This document shows, in pieces, positions 1 through 7,005 of a stretch of 15,502 bases of DNA; positions within the stretch are counted from its first letter, which is position 1; every line of letters starts with the position of its first letter. The position numbers and the translations under genes were made by a program. A model generated the notes under the pieces. The model was not told where the DNA came from. It saw only the letters and a program-made list of their open reading frames with translations, and did no database searches. This DNA comes from JAAEQG01 sp023133475 (GTDB lineage: Bacteria > Planctomycetota > Phycisphaerae > UBA1845): NCBI GenBank assembly GCA_030631415.1, contig DAOVLE010000116.1, forward strand, positions 1 to 15,502, in the 5' to 3' direction.

Positions 1-10
1 AAGCTGCACG

Positions 11-170
11 GGTGGGTGGCCCACGGCTAAAGGGGCTATCGATTTAGTCTGTAGCGTCGCCCCTTGTGGGCGGCGCACCCTCGTTTCTCGTCACCCACAA
101 GGGGTGACGCTACATTGGGGGTCGCTCCGAACGACTAAATCCACAACCCCTGAAGAGGTGGGCCACCCAT
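11..170. repeat. Nested inverted-repeat element 1
   Basis: Three pairs of complementary arms lie inside one another. Outer: 12-24 (GTGGGTGGCCCAC) pairs with 158-170 at 12 of 13 positions. Middle: 41-49 (GATTTAGTC) pairs perfectly with 133-141. Inner: 50-72 pairs with 92-114 at 21 of 23 positions, with the core CCCTTGTGGG. The right side holds about 18 extra unpaired bases (115-132). No open frame here resembles a protein. The element sits downstream of the anti-sigma stop at 223, so it could end that transcript, but there is no T-run and I do not call it a terminator. The GGGTGGC-type outer arms resemble those of the elements at 10174-10413 and 12557-12763. Confidence 0.75.
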
Positions 171-222
171 GCCCGAATCAAACTACGCCGCTTGTACCCG
201 CAGGTTAAGGCATGACAGAACA

Positions 223-1227
223 CTAGGGGATTACAAAGCTGTCGGTGGGATGACGCTGGTATTCGGTTCCGGTGTAACTGGTGGCTTCGTCGATCTGCCA
301 GATGTTGTCGGCACGAGGCCCGAACATTGGGGTTATGGTCCATACCACCCGGCCGTCAGAGCACAGCACGTTTTGACCCGATCCGCCGTCGTGGGAGGTG
401 GAGTTGATTTCCAACGAGGCGAGCGTATTAAACTTGCCGCCCTCGAAGAAGGGGTTGCGGTCCGCATAGATAGGAGCGCAGGTTCGCTCCCCCAGCCGCA
501 GGGTAGGGCCGGCCATATTCTGCGAATCGAAGCTGCAATTCTCCGGGTCGGGGAAATCGTCGAACTGGTCGATCTGGTCGATCTGGTCGGCGTTCATCGT
601 CCGGGCTGATCCCCGGGCGGCGCAGATGAAGCTATCGGGCTTTACGAACCGCAACCGCACGAGCATATAGCGATTGCGGCTGTTGGGCATGCGCGGAACC
701 TCCGGGCGAGGCGATTGCAACCAGTTGATCCCCGGAACAAAACCGGCGGTTTGCGGCATATGCCCGTTAAAACCGGCGGCGTATTGGCTGACTCCTTGAT
801 AAATGCTCCCAAGGTTGGAGGCACACATCATCCGCCGAGCACGACTGCGCTGCTGAGAAAAACCCGGCACCAGCACGCCCACAAACAACGTAATGCACGC
901 CGCCAATGCCACCAACTCACGCAGAGACAACACCGGGCGCCGGAAAACCCGCCCCTTTGAGGACGGAGGCAGGGAGGAAACTGCCTCCGTGATCCTCAAA
1001 GGTGACGCTTGCTCGATCCGGCACATAACCTGATCGGCCAAGTGAGTCGGAGGAGGAGGAGTATGATATTCATCAAGCAGTTCGAGCCATTGAGAGATAT
1101 TCCGGCTTTGCGAAGCGGACCGGGCTGACCGGGCGATCTCGTGACGCATCCGCTCAGCCTGCTCGTCTTCCAGCAGACCCAGATGGTATTCCATCAGTCG
1201 TTCGGGATAGTTGTCCGGATGATCCAT
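223..1227 (-). CDS. Membrane-anchored anti-sigma factor with pseudopilin-like H-X-DG C-terminus
   Basis: This 334-residue protein probably holds the ECF sigma factor encoded just upstream at the membrane. Residues 1-70 are a charged helical region (motif MEYHLGLLEDEQAERMRHEI) like the N-terminus of anti-sigma factors, but without the cysteines of a zinc-binding ZAS domain. One membrane segment lies at about 103-122. It is followed at 130-145 by ARRMMCASNLGSIYQG, which resembles the stretch after the pseudopilin-type helix in planctomycete DUF1559-like proteins. The C-terminus has His279 followed by Asp291-Gly292 and VVW, the H-X(n)-DG signature of that family. The start is the ATG at 1225-1227, 89 bases after the sigma stop, on the same strand. 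The anti-sigma role is inferred from the N-terminus and gene order; the pseudopilin similarity is by motif. A short DQIDQIDQF repeat (about 215-222) reflects a 9-bp tandem repeat near 561-590. Confidence 0.8.
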   Translation of the reverse strand: MDHPDNYPERLMEYHLGLLEDEQAERMRHEIARSARSASQSRNISQWLELLDEYHTPPPPTHLADQVMCRIEQASPLRITEAVSSLPPSSKGRVFRRPVLSLRELVALAACITLFVGVLVPGFSQQRSRARRMMCASNLGSIYQGVSQYAAGFNGHMPQTAGFVPGINWLQSPRPEVPRMPNSRNRYMLVRLRFVKPDSFICAARGSARTMNADQIDQIDQFDDFPDPENCSFDSQNMAGPTLRLGERTCAPIYADRNPFFEGGKFNTLASLEINSTSHDGGSGQNVLCSDGRVVWTITPMFGPRADNIWQIDEATSYTGTEYQRHPTDSFVIP

Positions 1228-1316
1228 GAGTCGTTGCTTCCCACCTGTTTCTCAGATAGCCGGGTGCGAGTCGCTCCCCAGCGAGTTATCCGGATCATTT
1301 CCCTCCTGGCACATGT

Positions 1317-1928
1317 TCATACGTCATGCTGTCCCTGCGGGTTCTGCCCCTCTCGAAATAGTTTTCCGAATTGGGACACGGCGGAGTGGAGGCGACTTTT
1401 CACGGTTCCCAGTGGGATGTCCAGAATCTCCGCCATCTCCTTGTAGGGGAAGTGGTGAAAATAGGCGAGAACCAACACCTCACGTAAAGGTGCCGGTAAC
1501 TGATCAACCGTTTTTCGGACAATAGCGCCTTTCTCTGCCTCCTGCAGGGTTTCGAGCGGTGTGGGGCCTTGGTCGGCCATCAACGCGAAAAACCGCAGGC
1601 CGTCGGAATCGCTATCTCCGTCCACCGGGGCATCCAAGGGCACTTCCCGACGCCGGGTGCGGCGGCGGAGATAGTCCCGAGCCTTGTTGGCGGCGATGGT
1701 GAAGAGCCAAGGCTTGAGCTTACGCTGAGGATCAAAACTGGCTGCGGCTATGTGCACCTGGATAAACGAATCCTGCACCACATCCTCTGCCGCCGCACTG
1801 CTACCGGTGAAACGGAGCACAAACCTGTGCAACTCGAGGTGGTGACGATCGACCAGCACCCGGAAAGCGTTCGGATGGCCCCGGAGGTGATCGGCTAATA
1901 GTTCTTCGTCCGTTGGCGAACTCACCAC
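1317..1928 (-). CDS. ECF-subfamily RNA polymerase sigma factor
   Basis: This 203-residue protein has the length and two-domain plan of ECF sigma factors. Sigma-2 covers about residues 10-95, with FRVLVDRHHLELHRFVLRF, the DVVQDSFIQVH helix and the conserved WLFTIAANKARDYLRRR that contacts the -10 region. Sigma-4 covers about 135-190, with LPAPLREVLVLAYFHHFPYKEMAEI and the recognition helix IPLGTVKSRLHSA. It would direct polymerase to a small set of promoters, released by the anti-sigma protein encoded next (223-1227). The start is a GTG (1926-1928) followed by a second GTG; I see only a weak GGA upstream as ribosome site. The C-terminal tail (REGQNPQGQHDV) is short, so no extra sensory domain is present. 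Confidence 0.93.
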   Translation of the reverse strand: MVSSPTDEELLADHLRGHPNAFRVLVDRHHLELHRFVLRFTGSSAAAEDVVQDSFIQVHIAAASFDPQRKLKPWLFTIAANKARDYLRRRTRRREVPLDAPVDGDSDSDGLRFFALMADQGPTPLETLQEAEKGAIVRKTVDQLPAPLREVLVLAYFHHFPYKEMAEILDIPLGTVKSRLHSAVSQFGKLFREGQNPQGQHDV

Positions 1929-1956
1929 TCCATTGTATGCTTACACACACGCAGAA

Positions 1957-2031
<75 letters not shown>

Positions 2032-2070
2032 ATGTGAGACAATTGTCGTTGGGTGCACTCCCTTCTTTCT

Positions 2071-2097
2071 TCTCTGCGTTCTCTGCGTCTCTGCGTT
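2071..2097. repeat. CTCTGCGTT short tandem repeat
   Basis: Three consecutive units CTCTGCGTT, CTCTGCGT, CTCTGCGTT lie at 2072-2097, inside a pyrimidine-rich tract that starts near 2061. There is no coding signal. It lies between the divergent sigma and transpeptidase genes. Confidence 0.75.
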
Positions 2098-2143
2098 CAT
2101 AAATAATTCGGGTTAGCGGCGACCCGCAGGGGAGCGTGGGGAA

Positions 2144-2758
2144 TTGAGAAGAATCGAGAATACAGAATTGAGAGTGCCATCGTTGCGACAACGCGGGGTA
2201 AAGTGGGCGATGTGTGGGTTGCTTGCGGTGGCAGCCACACAAGTTGGGGGAGCGATGGCACCAGACAAACACCGAGACAACGAAACGCTGAATCTGAACC
2301 AACCCCGCATTGTAGTGCTCAAGTCCAAACGCAAACTGCACCTCTTTGATGGGGAGCGGTTGGTGAAGACTTATCCGGTGGCTTTGGGCAAAACGCCGGT
2401 CGGCCAGAAAGAGTGTGAGGGTGACGGGCGGACCCCCGAGGGGCGGTTCACAGTGGTCACCAGGAACCACAAGAGCAAGTACCACCGGTTCCTAGGCCTG
2501 AGTTATCCGGGCCTGACGGCAGTGGAACGCGGGCGGCGTCAGGGCTTGATCACCGAGGGGGAAGCCCGCAGCATTCGGGAGGCTTTGGCAGCCGGCCGCT
2601 GCCCCAGTTGGACCACCGCCCTGGGAGGGGCAATCGGAATCCATGGGCACGGCACGGCTACGGATTGGACTGCCGGATGTGTCGCTTTGGAGGATCGACA
2701 TGCCAAACAGTTGTTCCAGGTGATGCGACTGGGGGACGAAGTCGAGATATTACCTTAA
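2144..2758 (+). CDS. Exported L,D-transpeptidase (YkuD domain)
   Basis: L,D-transpeptidases cross-link peptidoglycan stems or attach proteins to them in the periplasm, using a catalytic cysteine. The YkuD domain starts near residue 55 (IVVLKSKRKLHLFDGERLVKTYPVALG) and runs through TPEGRFTVVTRN to the active-site signature IGIHGHG...TAGC, with His167 and Cys179 counted from the start used here. The usual S-H-G-C-V-R is T-A-G-C-V-A. Before the domain there is a likely signal peptide: RQRGVK, then a hydrophobic stretch ending AVAATQVGGAMA. The start is uncertain: TTG at 2144 has a purine-rich GGGGAG upstream, while GTG 2174 and ATG 2210 are in-frame alternatives. The first 10 codons overlap a GAATTGAGA-type simple sequence, so a later start is quite possible. 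It is not in an operon with the genes on either side. Confidence 0.88.
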   Translation: MRRIENTELRVPSLRQRGVKWAMCGLLAVAATQVGGAMAPDKHRDNETLNLNQPRIVVLKSKRKLHLFDGERLVKTYPVALGKTPVGQKECEGDGRTPEGRFTVVTRNHKSKYHRFLGLSYPGLTAVERGRRQGLITEGEARSIREALAAGRCPSWTTALGGAIGIHGHGTATDWTAGCVALEDRHAKQLFQVMRLGDEVEILP

Positions 2759-2800
2759 CCGGGTTCGCCCACAAACAAGGCAATAAGGCAACGAGGGTAG

Positions 2801-2847
2801 GGCGGGTTCTACCCGCCGCTTGCGCCAGGCCCGGCATTTATGCCGGG
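2801..2847. repeat. Two adjacent perfect hairpins downstream of the transpeptidase
   Basis: GGCGGGT-TCT-ACCCGCC (2801-2817) and CCCGGCAT-TT-ATGCCGGG (2830-2847) are perfect short palindromes of the kind scattered through this window. They could stop transcription of the transpeptidase gene, but no T-run follows, so a plain rho-independent terminator is not supported. The rest of the gap, 2848-3049, holds the lpxD promoter and leader. Confidence 0.6.
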
Positions 2848-2909
2848 TGAGAAAGCCGAACGAAGAATCCCCCCCGTTCCGCCCCGCCGCCAGCGCAGAG
2901 CTGGGCAAT

Positions 2910-2939
2910 TTGACACGCCAATCACCCTGTTCTTAGAAT
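2910..2939 (+). promoter_or_regulatory. Sigma-70-type promoter of lpxD-lpxI
   Basis: TTGACA (2910-2915, a perfect -35) and TAGAAT (2934-2939) are separated by 18 bases. Transcription would start near 2946, giving a leader of about 100 bases before the lpxD GTG. It is the best consensus promoter I see on the envelope-gene side of the window. Confidence 0.6.
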
Positions 2940-2955
2940 ACAGATTCTCAAGAAG

Positions 2956-2981
2956 CCCGGACGGTGAATGAGAAGTCCGGG
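2956..2981 (+). other. Hairpin in the lpxD leader
   Basis: CCCGGAC (2956-2962) pairs perfectly with GTCCGGG (2975-2981) across a 12-base loop. The hairpin begins about 10 bases after the inferred transcription start. There is no T-run and no recognisable riboswitch core. It could stabilise the 5' end of the mRNA or be another scattered palindrome. Confidence 0.4.
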
Positions 2982-3049
2982 TTAGCCCATAGCTGTCTTT
3001 TGTCTGGAAGCTCGCACCGCGGATTGAGAGCGTTGGGGAGTACTTATCA

Positions 3050-4138
3050 GTGGCGACCACGACCCTGGCCTCATTGGCGCAACATCTTGAATCACAGGGT
3101 CTTAAAAGTAAGATCGTGGGCGATGGGCAGACCGTGGTCCACGCTGTCAACACCCTTGAGGACGCCGGGGAAGGGGAGATCAGCTTCCTGACCAATCCCA
3201 AGTACCGTCAGGCTGCTCAGCGGTCCAAAGCCTCGGCGATCATCGTGGCCCACAATGAGAATTTGACCTTCGATGTGCCGGTTCTGCGGTGTGATGATCC
3301 TTATGCAGCCCTGACCATCGCCACCGTGCACATTCACGGCTATCGCCGCCATCCGCAGTGGGGGATCAGTGAGCGGGCAACCATCGCCGAGGACGCCAAC
3401 ATCGGGCCTGGAGCATCCATTGCCGCCGGCGCGACCATCGAAGAAGGGGTGACCATCGGCAAGAACAGCGTGATTTATCCGGGAACCTACATCGCACGCA
3501 ATGTCGCCATCGGTGACGACGTGGTGCTCTACCCCGGCGTCACCATTTACGAACAGTGCCGGCTTGGAGACCGGGTTACGATCCATGCCGGCACGGTGAT
3601 TGGGGAGGACGGTCTCGGCTATGCCCCGGTGGAAGGCAAGTGGATCAAGATTCCGCAAGTGGGATGGGTGGTCATCGAGGATGATGTTGAAATCGGCTCG
3701 AACTGCACGATCGACCGAGCCACCATGGGGATGACACGTATCGGGTCGGGCACCAAGTTCAGCAACCTGGTCGCCATCGGGCACGGAGCCAAGGTCGGCG
3801 AGGACTGTATGTTCGTCGCTCTGGTGGGGGTGGCGGGTTCGGCGGTGATCGGCAAGTGTGTGACCATCGCCGGCCAAGCCGGCATCGTGGGGCACATCAC
3901 GGTTGGCGATAAGGTGCAGATCGGTGCCCAGGCCGGCGTTGCTTACTCGCTCGAAGCCGGAGCGAAGGTGCTGGGTTCACCGGCGGTTCCGATCACCGAC
4001 GCCAAGCGCCAGTTCGTGCACATCAAGCGGTTGCCGGAGATGAAGGAGCGGATCAAGGCGCTCGAGCAGGAGGTGCAGGCACTGCGGCGGCTCATCCAGG
4101 AGAATGGGAAGACTTCCGAAGGCACAGACGGCGGATGA
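3050..4138 (+). CDS. lpxD: UDP-3-O-acylglucosamine N-acyltransferase LpxD
   Basis: LpxD adds the N-linked acyl chain to UDP-3-O-acylglucosamine, the third step of lipid A synthesis in the cytoplasm. The 362 residues match the usual length. Residues 1-100 are the uridine-binding domain, with EISFLTNPKY and ASAIIVAHN. From about 110 to 320 there are many left-handed beta-helix hexapeptides such as IGPGASIAAGATIEEGVTIG. His245 in NLVAIGHGAKVGE fits the conserved catalytic histidine position of LpxD. The last 35 residues form the C-terminal helix (LPEMKERIKALEQEVQALRRLIQ), which helps trimer packing in the family. The GTG start at 3050 has GGGGAG about 12 bases upstream. The stop overlaps the lpxI start as ATGA, so the two genes are translationally coupled. 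Confidence 0.95.
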   Translation: MATTTLASLAQHLESQGLKSKIVGDGQTVVHAVNTLEDAGEGEISFLTNPKYRQAAQRSKASAIIVAHNENLTFDVPVLRCDDPYAALTIATVHIHGYRRHPQWGISERATIAEDANIGPGASIAAGATIEEGVTIGKNSVIYPGTYIARNVAIGDDVVLYPGVTIYEQCRLGDRVTIHAGTVIGEDGLGYAPVEGKWIKIPQVGWVVIEDDVEIGSNCTIDRATMGMTRIGSGTKFSNLVAIGHGAKVGEDCMFVALVGVAGSAVIGKCVTIAGQAGIVGHITVGDKVQIGAQAGVAYSLEAGAKVLGSPAVPITDAKRQFVHIKRLPEMKERIKALEQEVQALRRLIQENGKTSEGTDGG

Positions 4139-4998
4139 CCTCGACCGACTCGTCGAATCCCGAGGCGGCATCTGCGTTGGGTCTCATCGCCGGCGGCGGT
4201 GAGTTCCCTTTCATGGTGATCCGTGGTGCCAGGCAGGCTGGTTGTCGCGTGGTGGTGTTGGGCATTCGCGGGCTGGCGGACCCGGCTTTGCGGGATGAAG
4301 CCGACGTTTTCAAGTGGACCGGTCTGGCGCGATTGGGCGGTTGGGTTCGCACGTTGCGGCGTCAGAAGGTGACTCGCTGTATTATGGCGGGTGCGGTCCA
4401 CAAGACCGCCATGTATGGGCGGTTTCGCCTCCTGCGTATTCTGCCCGACATAGCCTCGCTCAAGCTCTGGTTTTTCACGGTGCCGGACAAACGCACGGAT
4501 ACCGTGCTCGGTTGTATCGGCGACTATATGGCATCGAAGGGGATCACGTTGGAGAATTCCGTCCAGTATTGCCAGGATGACTTGGCCCCGGAGGGGGTGC
4601 TCACCCATCTGCAACCCACGGCGGCCCAACTCCGCGACATCGAGTTCGGCTGGCCTATTGCAAAGGAGATGGGGCGGTTGGACATAGGGCAGTCCATCGC
4701 CGTCAAGGAGCAGGAGGTTGTCGCAGTCGAAGCCATCGAGGGCACCGACCGCATGATCGAGCGGGCAGGGCAATTATGTGCTCACGGTGGATGGGTCCAT
4801 ATCAAGGTGGCCAAGCCGGGCCAGGATATGCGTTTCGACGTCCCAACGATTGGGCCGGCGACCCTTGAAAACCTCCACCGCAACGCAGCGAAGGTGCTGG
4901 TGGTCGAAGCCGGCAAAACCTTAACCATCCAACGCGACAAGATGCTGGCAGCCGCCCGCAAGTACGGTATCGTGGTCATCGGTCGCCGGGGCGGCTAG
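4135..4998 (+). CDS. lpxI: UDP-2,3-diacylglucosamine diphosphatase LpxI
   Basis: LpxI hydrolyses UDP-2,3-diacylglucosamine to lipid X and UMP, replacing LpxH in lineages that lack it. The 287-residue protein has the family hallmarks. LGLIAGGGEFPFMVIRGARQ is near the N-terminus. KRTDTVLGCIGDYMASKGI lies near 120-140. The C-terminal domain has LDIGQSIAVKEQEVVAVEA, IEGTDRMIERAG, and KPGQDMRFDVPTIGPATLEN, followed by a final beta/alpha unit ending GIVVIG. It begins at the ATG overlapping the lpxD stop, so it is the second gene of the lpxD-lpxI operon. The usual partners lpxA, fabZ and lpxB are not in this window. A toxin-antitoxin remnant follows after only 21 bases. Confidence 0.94.
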   Translation: MTSTDSSNPEAASALGLIAGGGEFPFMVIRGARQAGCRVVVLGIRGLADPALRDEADVFKWTGLARLGGWVRTLRRQKVTRCIMAGAVHKTAMYGRFRLLRILPDIASLKLWFFTVPDKRTDTVLGCIGDYMASKGITLENSVQYCQDDLAPEGVLTHLQPTAAQLRDIEFGWPIAKEMGRLDIGQSIAVKEQEVVAVEAIEGTDRMIERAGQLCAHGGWVHIKVAKPGQDMRFDVPTIGPATLENLHRNAAKVLVVEAGKTLTIQRDKMLAAARKYGIVVIGRRGG

Positions 4999-5019
4999 AT
5001 GGCATGAGGAGCTGTGGTT

Positions 5020-5241
5020 ATGGTATTTGAAGGTGTTGTTCGCAATAGGGCTGTGGTGCTTCCGCCCGAGGTCGACCTGCCTGAGGGTACGATCGTGCGT
5101 ATCGAAGCGGCGCCGTTTAGACGGTTCAACGACCTTGTGGAACTGGCGGGAACATGGGAGGGTGATGACGCCGATCGGGTCGTTGCGGAAATCTATGCCC
5201 TGCGCTCCAGCGCACCGCCGAGGGCTTCGCTGGGATCATGA
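5020..5241 (+). CDS. Small VapB-type antitoxin, toxin partner truncated
   Basis: This protein of 73 residues has an N-terminal fold typical of small antitoxins with an AbrB-like or DUF104-like start: FEGVVRNRAVVLPPEV, then LPEGTIVRIE. The rest is a helical, acidic segment (VELAGTWEGDDADRVVAEIYALR), the kind that wraps the toxin. I choose ATG 5020 because GAGGAG at 5006-5011 is about 8 bases upstream; GTG 5014 is too close. Its stop overlaps the ATG of a PIN-domain toxin (5238) as ATGA, the normal antitoxin-toxin coupling. Only 18 codons of that toxin remain. It may be co-transcribed with lpxI, since the gap is 21 bases. The antitoxin subfamily is inferred, not certain. Confidence 0.7.
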   Translation: MVFEGVVRNRAVVLPPEVDLPEGTIVRIEAAPFRRFNDLVELAGTWEGDDADRVVAEIYALRSSAPPRASLGS

Positions 5242-5309
5242 TCCTGCTCGACACCGATCACTGTGTGTTCTTTCTCCGCGGACGGGAAGAGTGGCGTAGG
5301 TCGGGTTGA
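5238..5309 (+). pseudogene. VapC PIN-domain toxin, N-terminal stub
   Basis: The reading frame opens with MILLDTDHCVFFLRGRE, the first strand and helix of a VapC ribonuclease, with the first catalytic aspartate (D5) present. It leaves homology at about 5290, exactly where the 131-bp repeat begins, and stops at TGA 5307-5309 inside the repeat. A full VapC is about 130 residues, so most of the active site is gone. It is coupled to the antitoxin by an ATGA overlap. I find no rest of this toxin downstream; the PIN fragment at 7006-7293 belongs to a different subfamily. Confidence 0.75.
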
Positions 5310-5442
5310 AAACCTGACGCGATGGGCGATGGATGAGTTAGACCGGTGACACGGATTGGGGTTGGGGGTAGAGGAACAACCGGATCACGTATCGGATCGG
5401 AACAACATCGCGATGTGGACGGCAGGTTTTCAACCTGCCCTA
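5290..5442. mobile_element. MITE/BIME-like repeat, copy 1 (both ends present)
   Basis: Bases 5290-5420 match 6850-6980 without gaps and with 7 mismatches. Copy 1 has inverted terminal arms. The left arm 5297-5319 (core GGGTTGAAAACCTG) pairs with the right arm 5420-5442 (core CAGGTTTTCAACCTG) at 20 of 23 positions. Each arm is itself a small hairpin (AGGTT-GAA-AACCT type), as in REP/BIME units. The internal 100 bases carry no convincing reading frame. No transposase is nearby, so any mobility would be in trans. The left edge coincides with the loss of homology in the vapC stub, and the right edge lies 8 bases before the ribosome site of the next gene. Confidence 0.7.
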
Positions 5443-5462
5443 CTTGGCTGGAGGTGCTCTAG

Positions 5463-6116
5463 ATGTCTGCCTGGAAGGCGTTCAAGTCGCACGGTATCAG
5501 GTTTCTCACAGCCGTCGTCACCAGCATGGTTGCGTCCGCTATTGTAGCAGGCTTGACCTACTATTATCTCAGTGAAAATCTTGCCGCAGTTGTTAACAAG
5601 AGTCTCGACATCATCAAGTTTGATGAAGCTGTCGGCGTTTTGGATGAAGTCTCGTCGTATGAAATCGAAGACACAGTTATACGGCCCGCCAATCAGGCGA
5701 ACGCTTCGGCTGAGACTGAACGGCTTCGGACGAAACTTAACGATGCCAATGGCAAGATCGAACAGGTCGTAAGTGAGTTGGAAATGCTCATCGATGCGTT
5801 TGAGCTTCTAACGATTGATGACCGCCCCTTGAAGCTATTCGACGATAAACTTGTTGCCTCACCAAGAGGCGAATTCCTGCAACGGCTCAAGTGGGCGAAG
5901 AACGATTTATCAAATGTCCCTGGCGCGATTGGGATGACTTATCTGGAAATCGACCGCCTTGAGAGCGTTGTTGCTAACTTCGACGAGGCTTATCTGAAGA
6001 CTGCTACACAAGAGATCCAAAAGTTGGTTTCCAAAGTAGATCGGGCAAGGGCAAGTCTCGTCGAACGCCGAGATGCCATGCTGAGAGTGTTAGAGGAATT
6101 CGGCAAAGATCATTAG
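5463..6116 (+). CDS. Unknown single-pass membrane protein with coiled coil
   Basis: I do not recognise this 217-residue protein. Residues about 12-36 (FLTAVVTSMVASAIVAGLTY) form one membrane segment near the N-terminus, after a basic KAFKSHGIR. This suggests an N-in anchor with the rest outside the cytoplasm, though signal cleavage is possible. Residues 75-110 (ETERLRTKLNDANGKIEQVV) and 170-212 are long charged helices, probably coiled coil. There are no cysteines or catalytic-looking motifs. The start is ATG 5463 with a strong GGAGGT at 5450-5455. It is richer in A+T than the envelope genes: 27 of 60 bases are G or C at 5581-5640, against 36 of 60 at 3421-3480 in lpxD. With the next gene it forms a convergent pair lying between the two 131-bp direct repeats, which suggests arrival as a cassette. 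Confidence 0.75.
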   Translation: MSAWKAFKSHGIRFLTAVVTSMVASAIVAGLTYYYLSENLAAVVNKSLDIIKFDEAVGVLDEVSSYEIEDTVIRPANQANASAETERLRTKLNDANGKIEQVVSELEMLIDAFELLTIDDRPLKLFDDKLVASPRGEFLQRLKWAKNDLSNVPGAIGMTYLEIDRLESVVANFDEAYLKTATQEIQKLVSKVDRARASLVERRDAMLRVLEEFGKDH

Positions 6117-6728
6117 TCAGCGACGCGGTGGCGGCTTGTACAGACATTGCCATTCTAAGGTGCGCTGCGACAAGAGTTCCCACCGAAGGGTTCCCAACCA
6201 TTTCTCATAGTCTTCTTGTGAGAATTTGCTGTATACGGCAAGGAGACTCGGGTAATCGTTACTGCCGGGTGTCTCATGCTCTATCGGATTGAGGTCAAGA
6301 TCAGCTACAACAAGATGTTCATACAGGCGATAACCGTCATGATGTCCAACAAGGTGCTTGCATAAGAGGTCTCTGCCCCCAAGATAGTAGGCAGCGAGAC
6401 CATACAGGCGAGGAGATAGTTGGAAAGAGCAAGCTTTCTGCCTGTGGTACAAGGTGACTTGCTTCTCATTGATTACGGCCGTGACGAAGCGGTTCGTTGC
6501 CAAGTAAAGGTTCTTCGGGTCGTACAATGCGGCGAGAGCGCGATTCGGCGGCTCCTCAGGGCATAGGATCACCAAGACCCGAACGGTCGAATCCATTTCA
6601 CCAGCCGCTTCTCGTATTAAGCGTACGTGCGTCCGGAGGCGCTCCACCGGTGCTTGACAACCCGCTACGAAGAGCAGCAAGCCACCAGCCATGGCAGCGA
6701 CTTGGAACTTGGTGTTGAGGACCATCAT
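6117..6728 (-). CDS. Unknown lipoprotein, convergent to the 5463 gene
   Basis: This is an unrecognised protein of about 203 residues. The N-terminus from ATG 6726-6728 is a lipoprotein signal: MMVLNTKFQ, then AAMAGGLLLFVAGC, with lipobox V-A-G-C, so the mature protein would start at the cysteine, tethered to a membrane. An upstream ATG at 6803 would add 25 residues before the signal and is less likely. The mature part mixes basic and acidic segments (CQAPVERLRTHVRLIREAAGE, later VVADLDLNPIEHETPGSNDY) with several aromatic-rich stretches and no known motif. Its stop codon (6117-6119) abuts the stop of the facing gene (6114-6116) with no base between, so the pair has no room for separate terminators. 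It is likely co-inherited with its neighbour; a shared envelope role is only a guess. Confidence 0.7.
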   Translation of the reverse strand: MMVLNTKFQVAAMAGGLLLFVAGCQAPVERLRTHVRLIREAAGEMDSTVRVLVILCPEEPPNRALAALYDPKNLYLATNRFVTAVINEKQVTLYHRQKACSFQLSPRLYGLAAYYLGGRDLLCKHLVGHHDGYRLYEHLVVADLDLNPIEHETPGSNDYPSLLAVYSKFSQEDYEKWLGTLRWELLSQRTLEWQCLYKPPPRR

Positions 6729-6849
6729 GATCGAGCATCCGTAGATCGGGCAATCTTCGATGTGAATGATACAAGAACCGAACGGAAAAGGCGACTCCAC
6801 CAAATCGTGAACCCTGAATCCTGCGCCTGCACCGCAGGACGGGTGGCCC

Positions 6850-6980
6850 AGTGGCGTAGGGCAGGTTGAAAACCTGCCGCAATGGGCGATGGATGAGTTA
6901 GACCGGTGACACGGATTGGGGTTGGGGGCAGAGGGACAACCGGATCACGTATCGGATCGGAACAACATCGCGATGCGGAC
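6850..6980. mobile_element. MITE/BIME-like repeat, copy 2 (right end lost)
   Basis: This is a gap-free copy of 5290-5420, 124 of 131 bases identical and in the same orientation. Its left arm (6857-6879, core GCAGGTTGAAAACCTGCC) is an exact complement of the right arm of copy 1, better than copy 1's own left arm. The copy ends at GCGGAC, just where an 8-bp tandem repeat begins, so the right arm is missing. Downstream lies the headless PIN fragment. Bases 6729-6849 upstream hold the start region of the lipoprotein gene and a small hairpin (6820-6838), nothing else. Confidence 0.75.
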
Positions 6981-7004
6981 TACACCACTACACCACTACA
7001 CCAC
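6981..7004. repeat. TACACCAC x3 tandem repeat
   Basis: Three perfect 8-bp units lie at 6981-6988, 6989-6996 and 6997-7004, at the junction between the truncated 131-bp repeat and the PIN toxin fragment. Such a scar could come from replication slippage at the insertion or deletion point. Confidence 0.85.
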
Positions 7005-7005
7005 T

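Noticed and set aside
1929..1950. TACAAT near the sigma start as a leaderless promoter
   Set aside because: The -10 match is short, no -35 fits in the heptamer repeat, and the distance to the start would leave no leader; too weak to call.
3092..3895. 267-codon minus-strand frame inside lpxD
   Set aside because: Antisense shadow of a G+C-rich hexapeptide-repeat gene; low-complexity His/Asp-rich translation, no signals.
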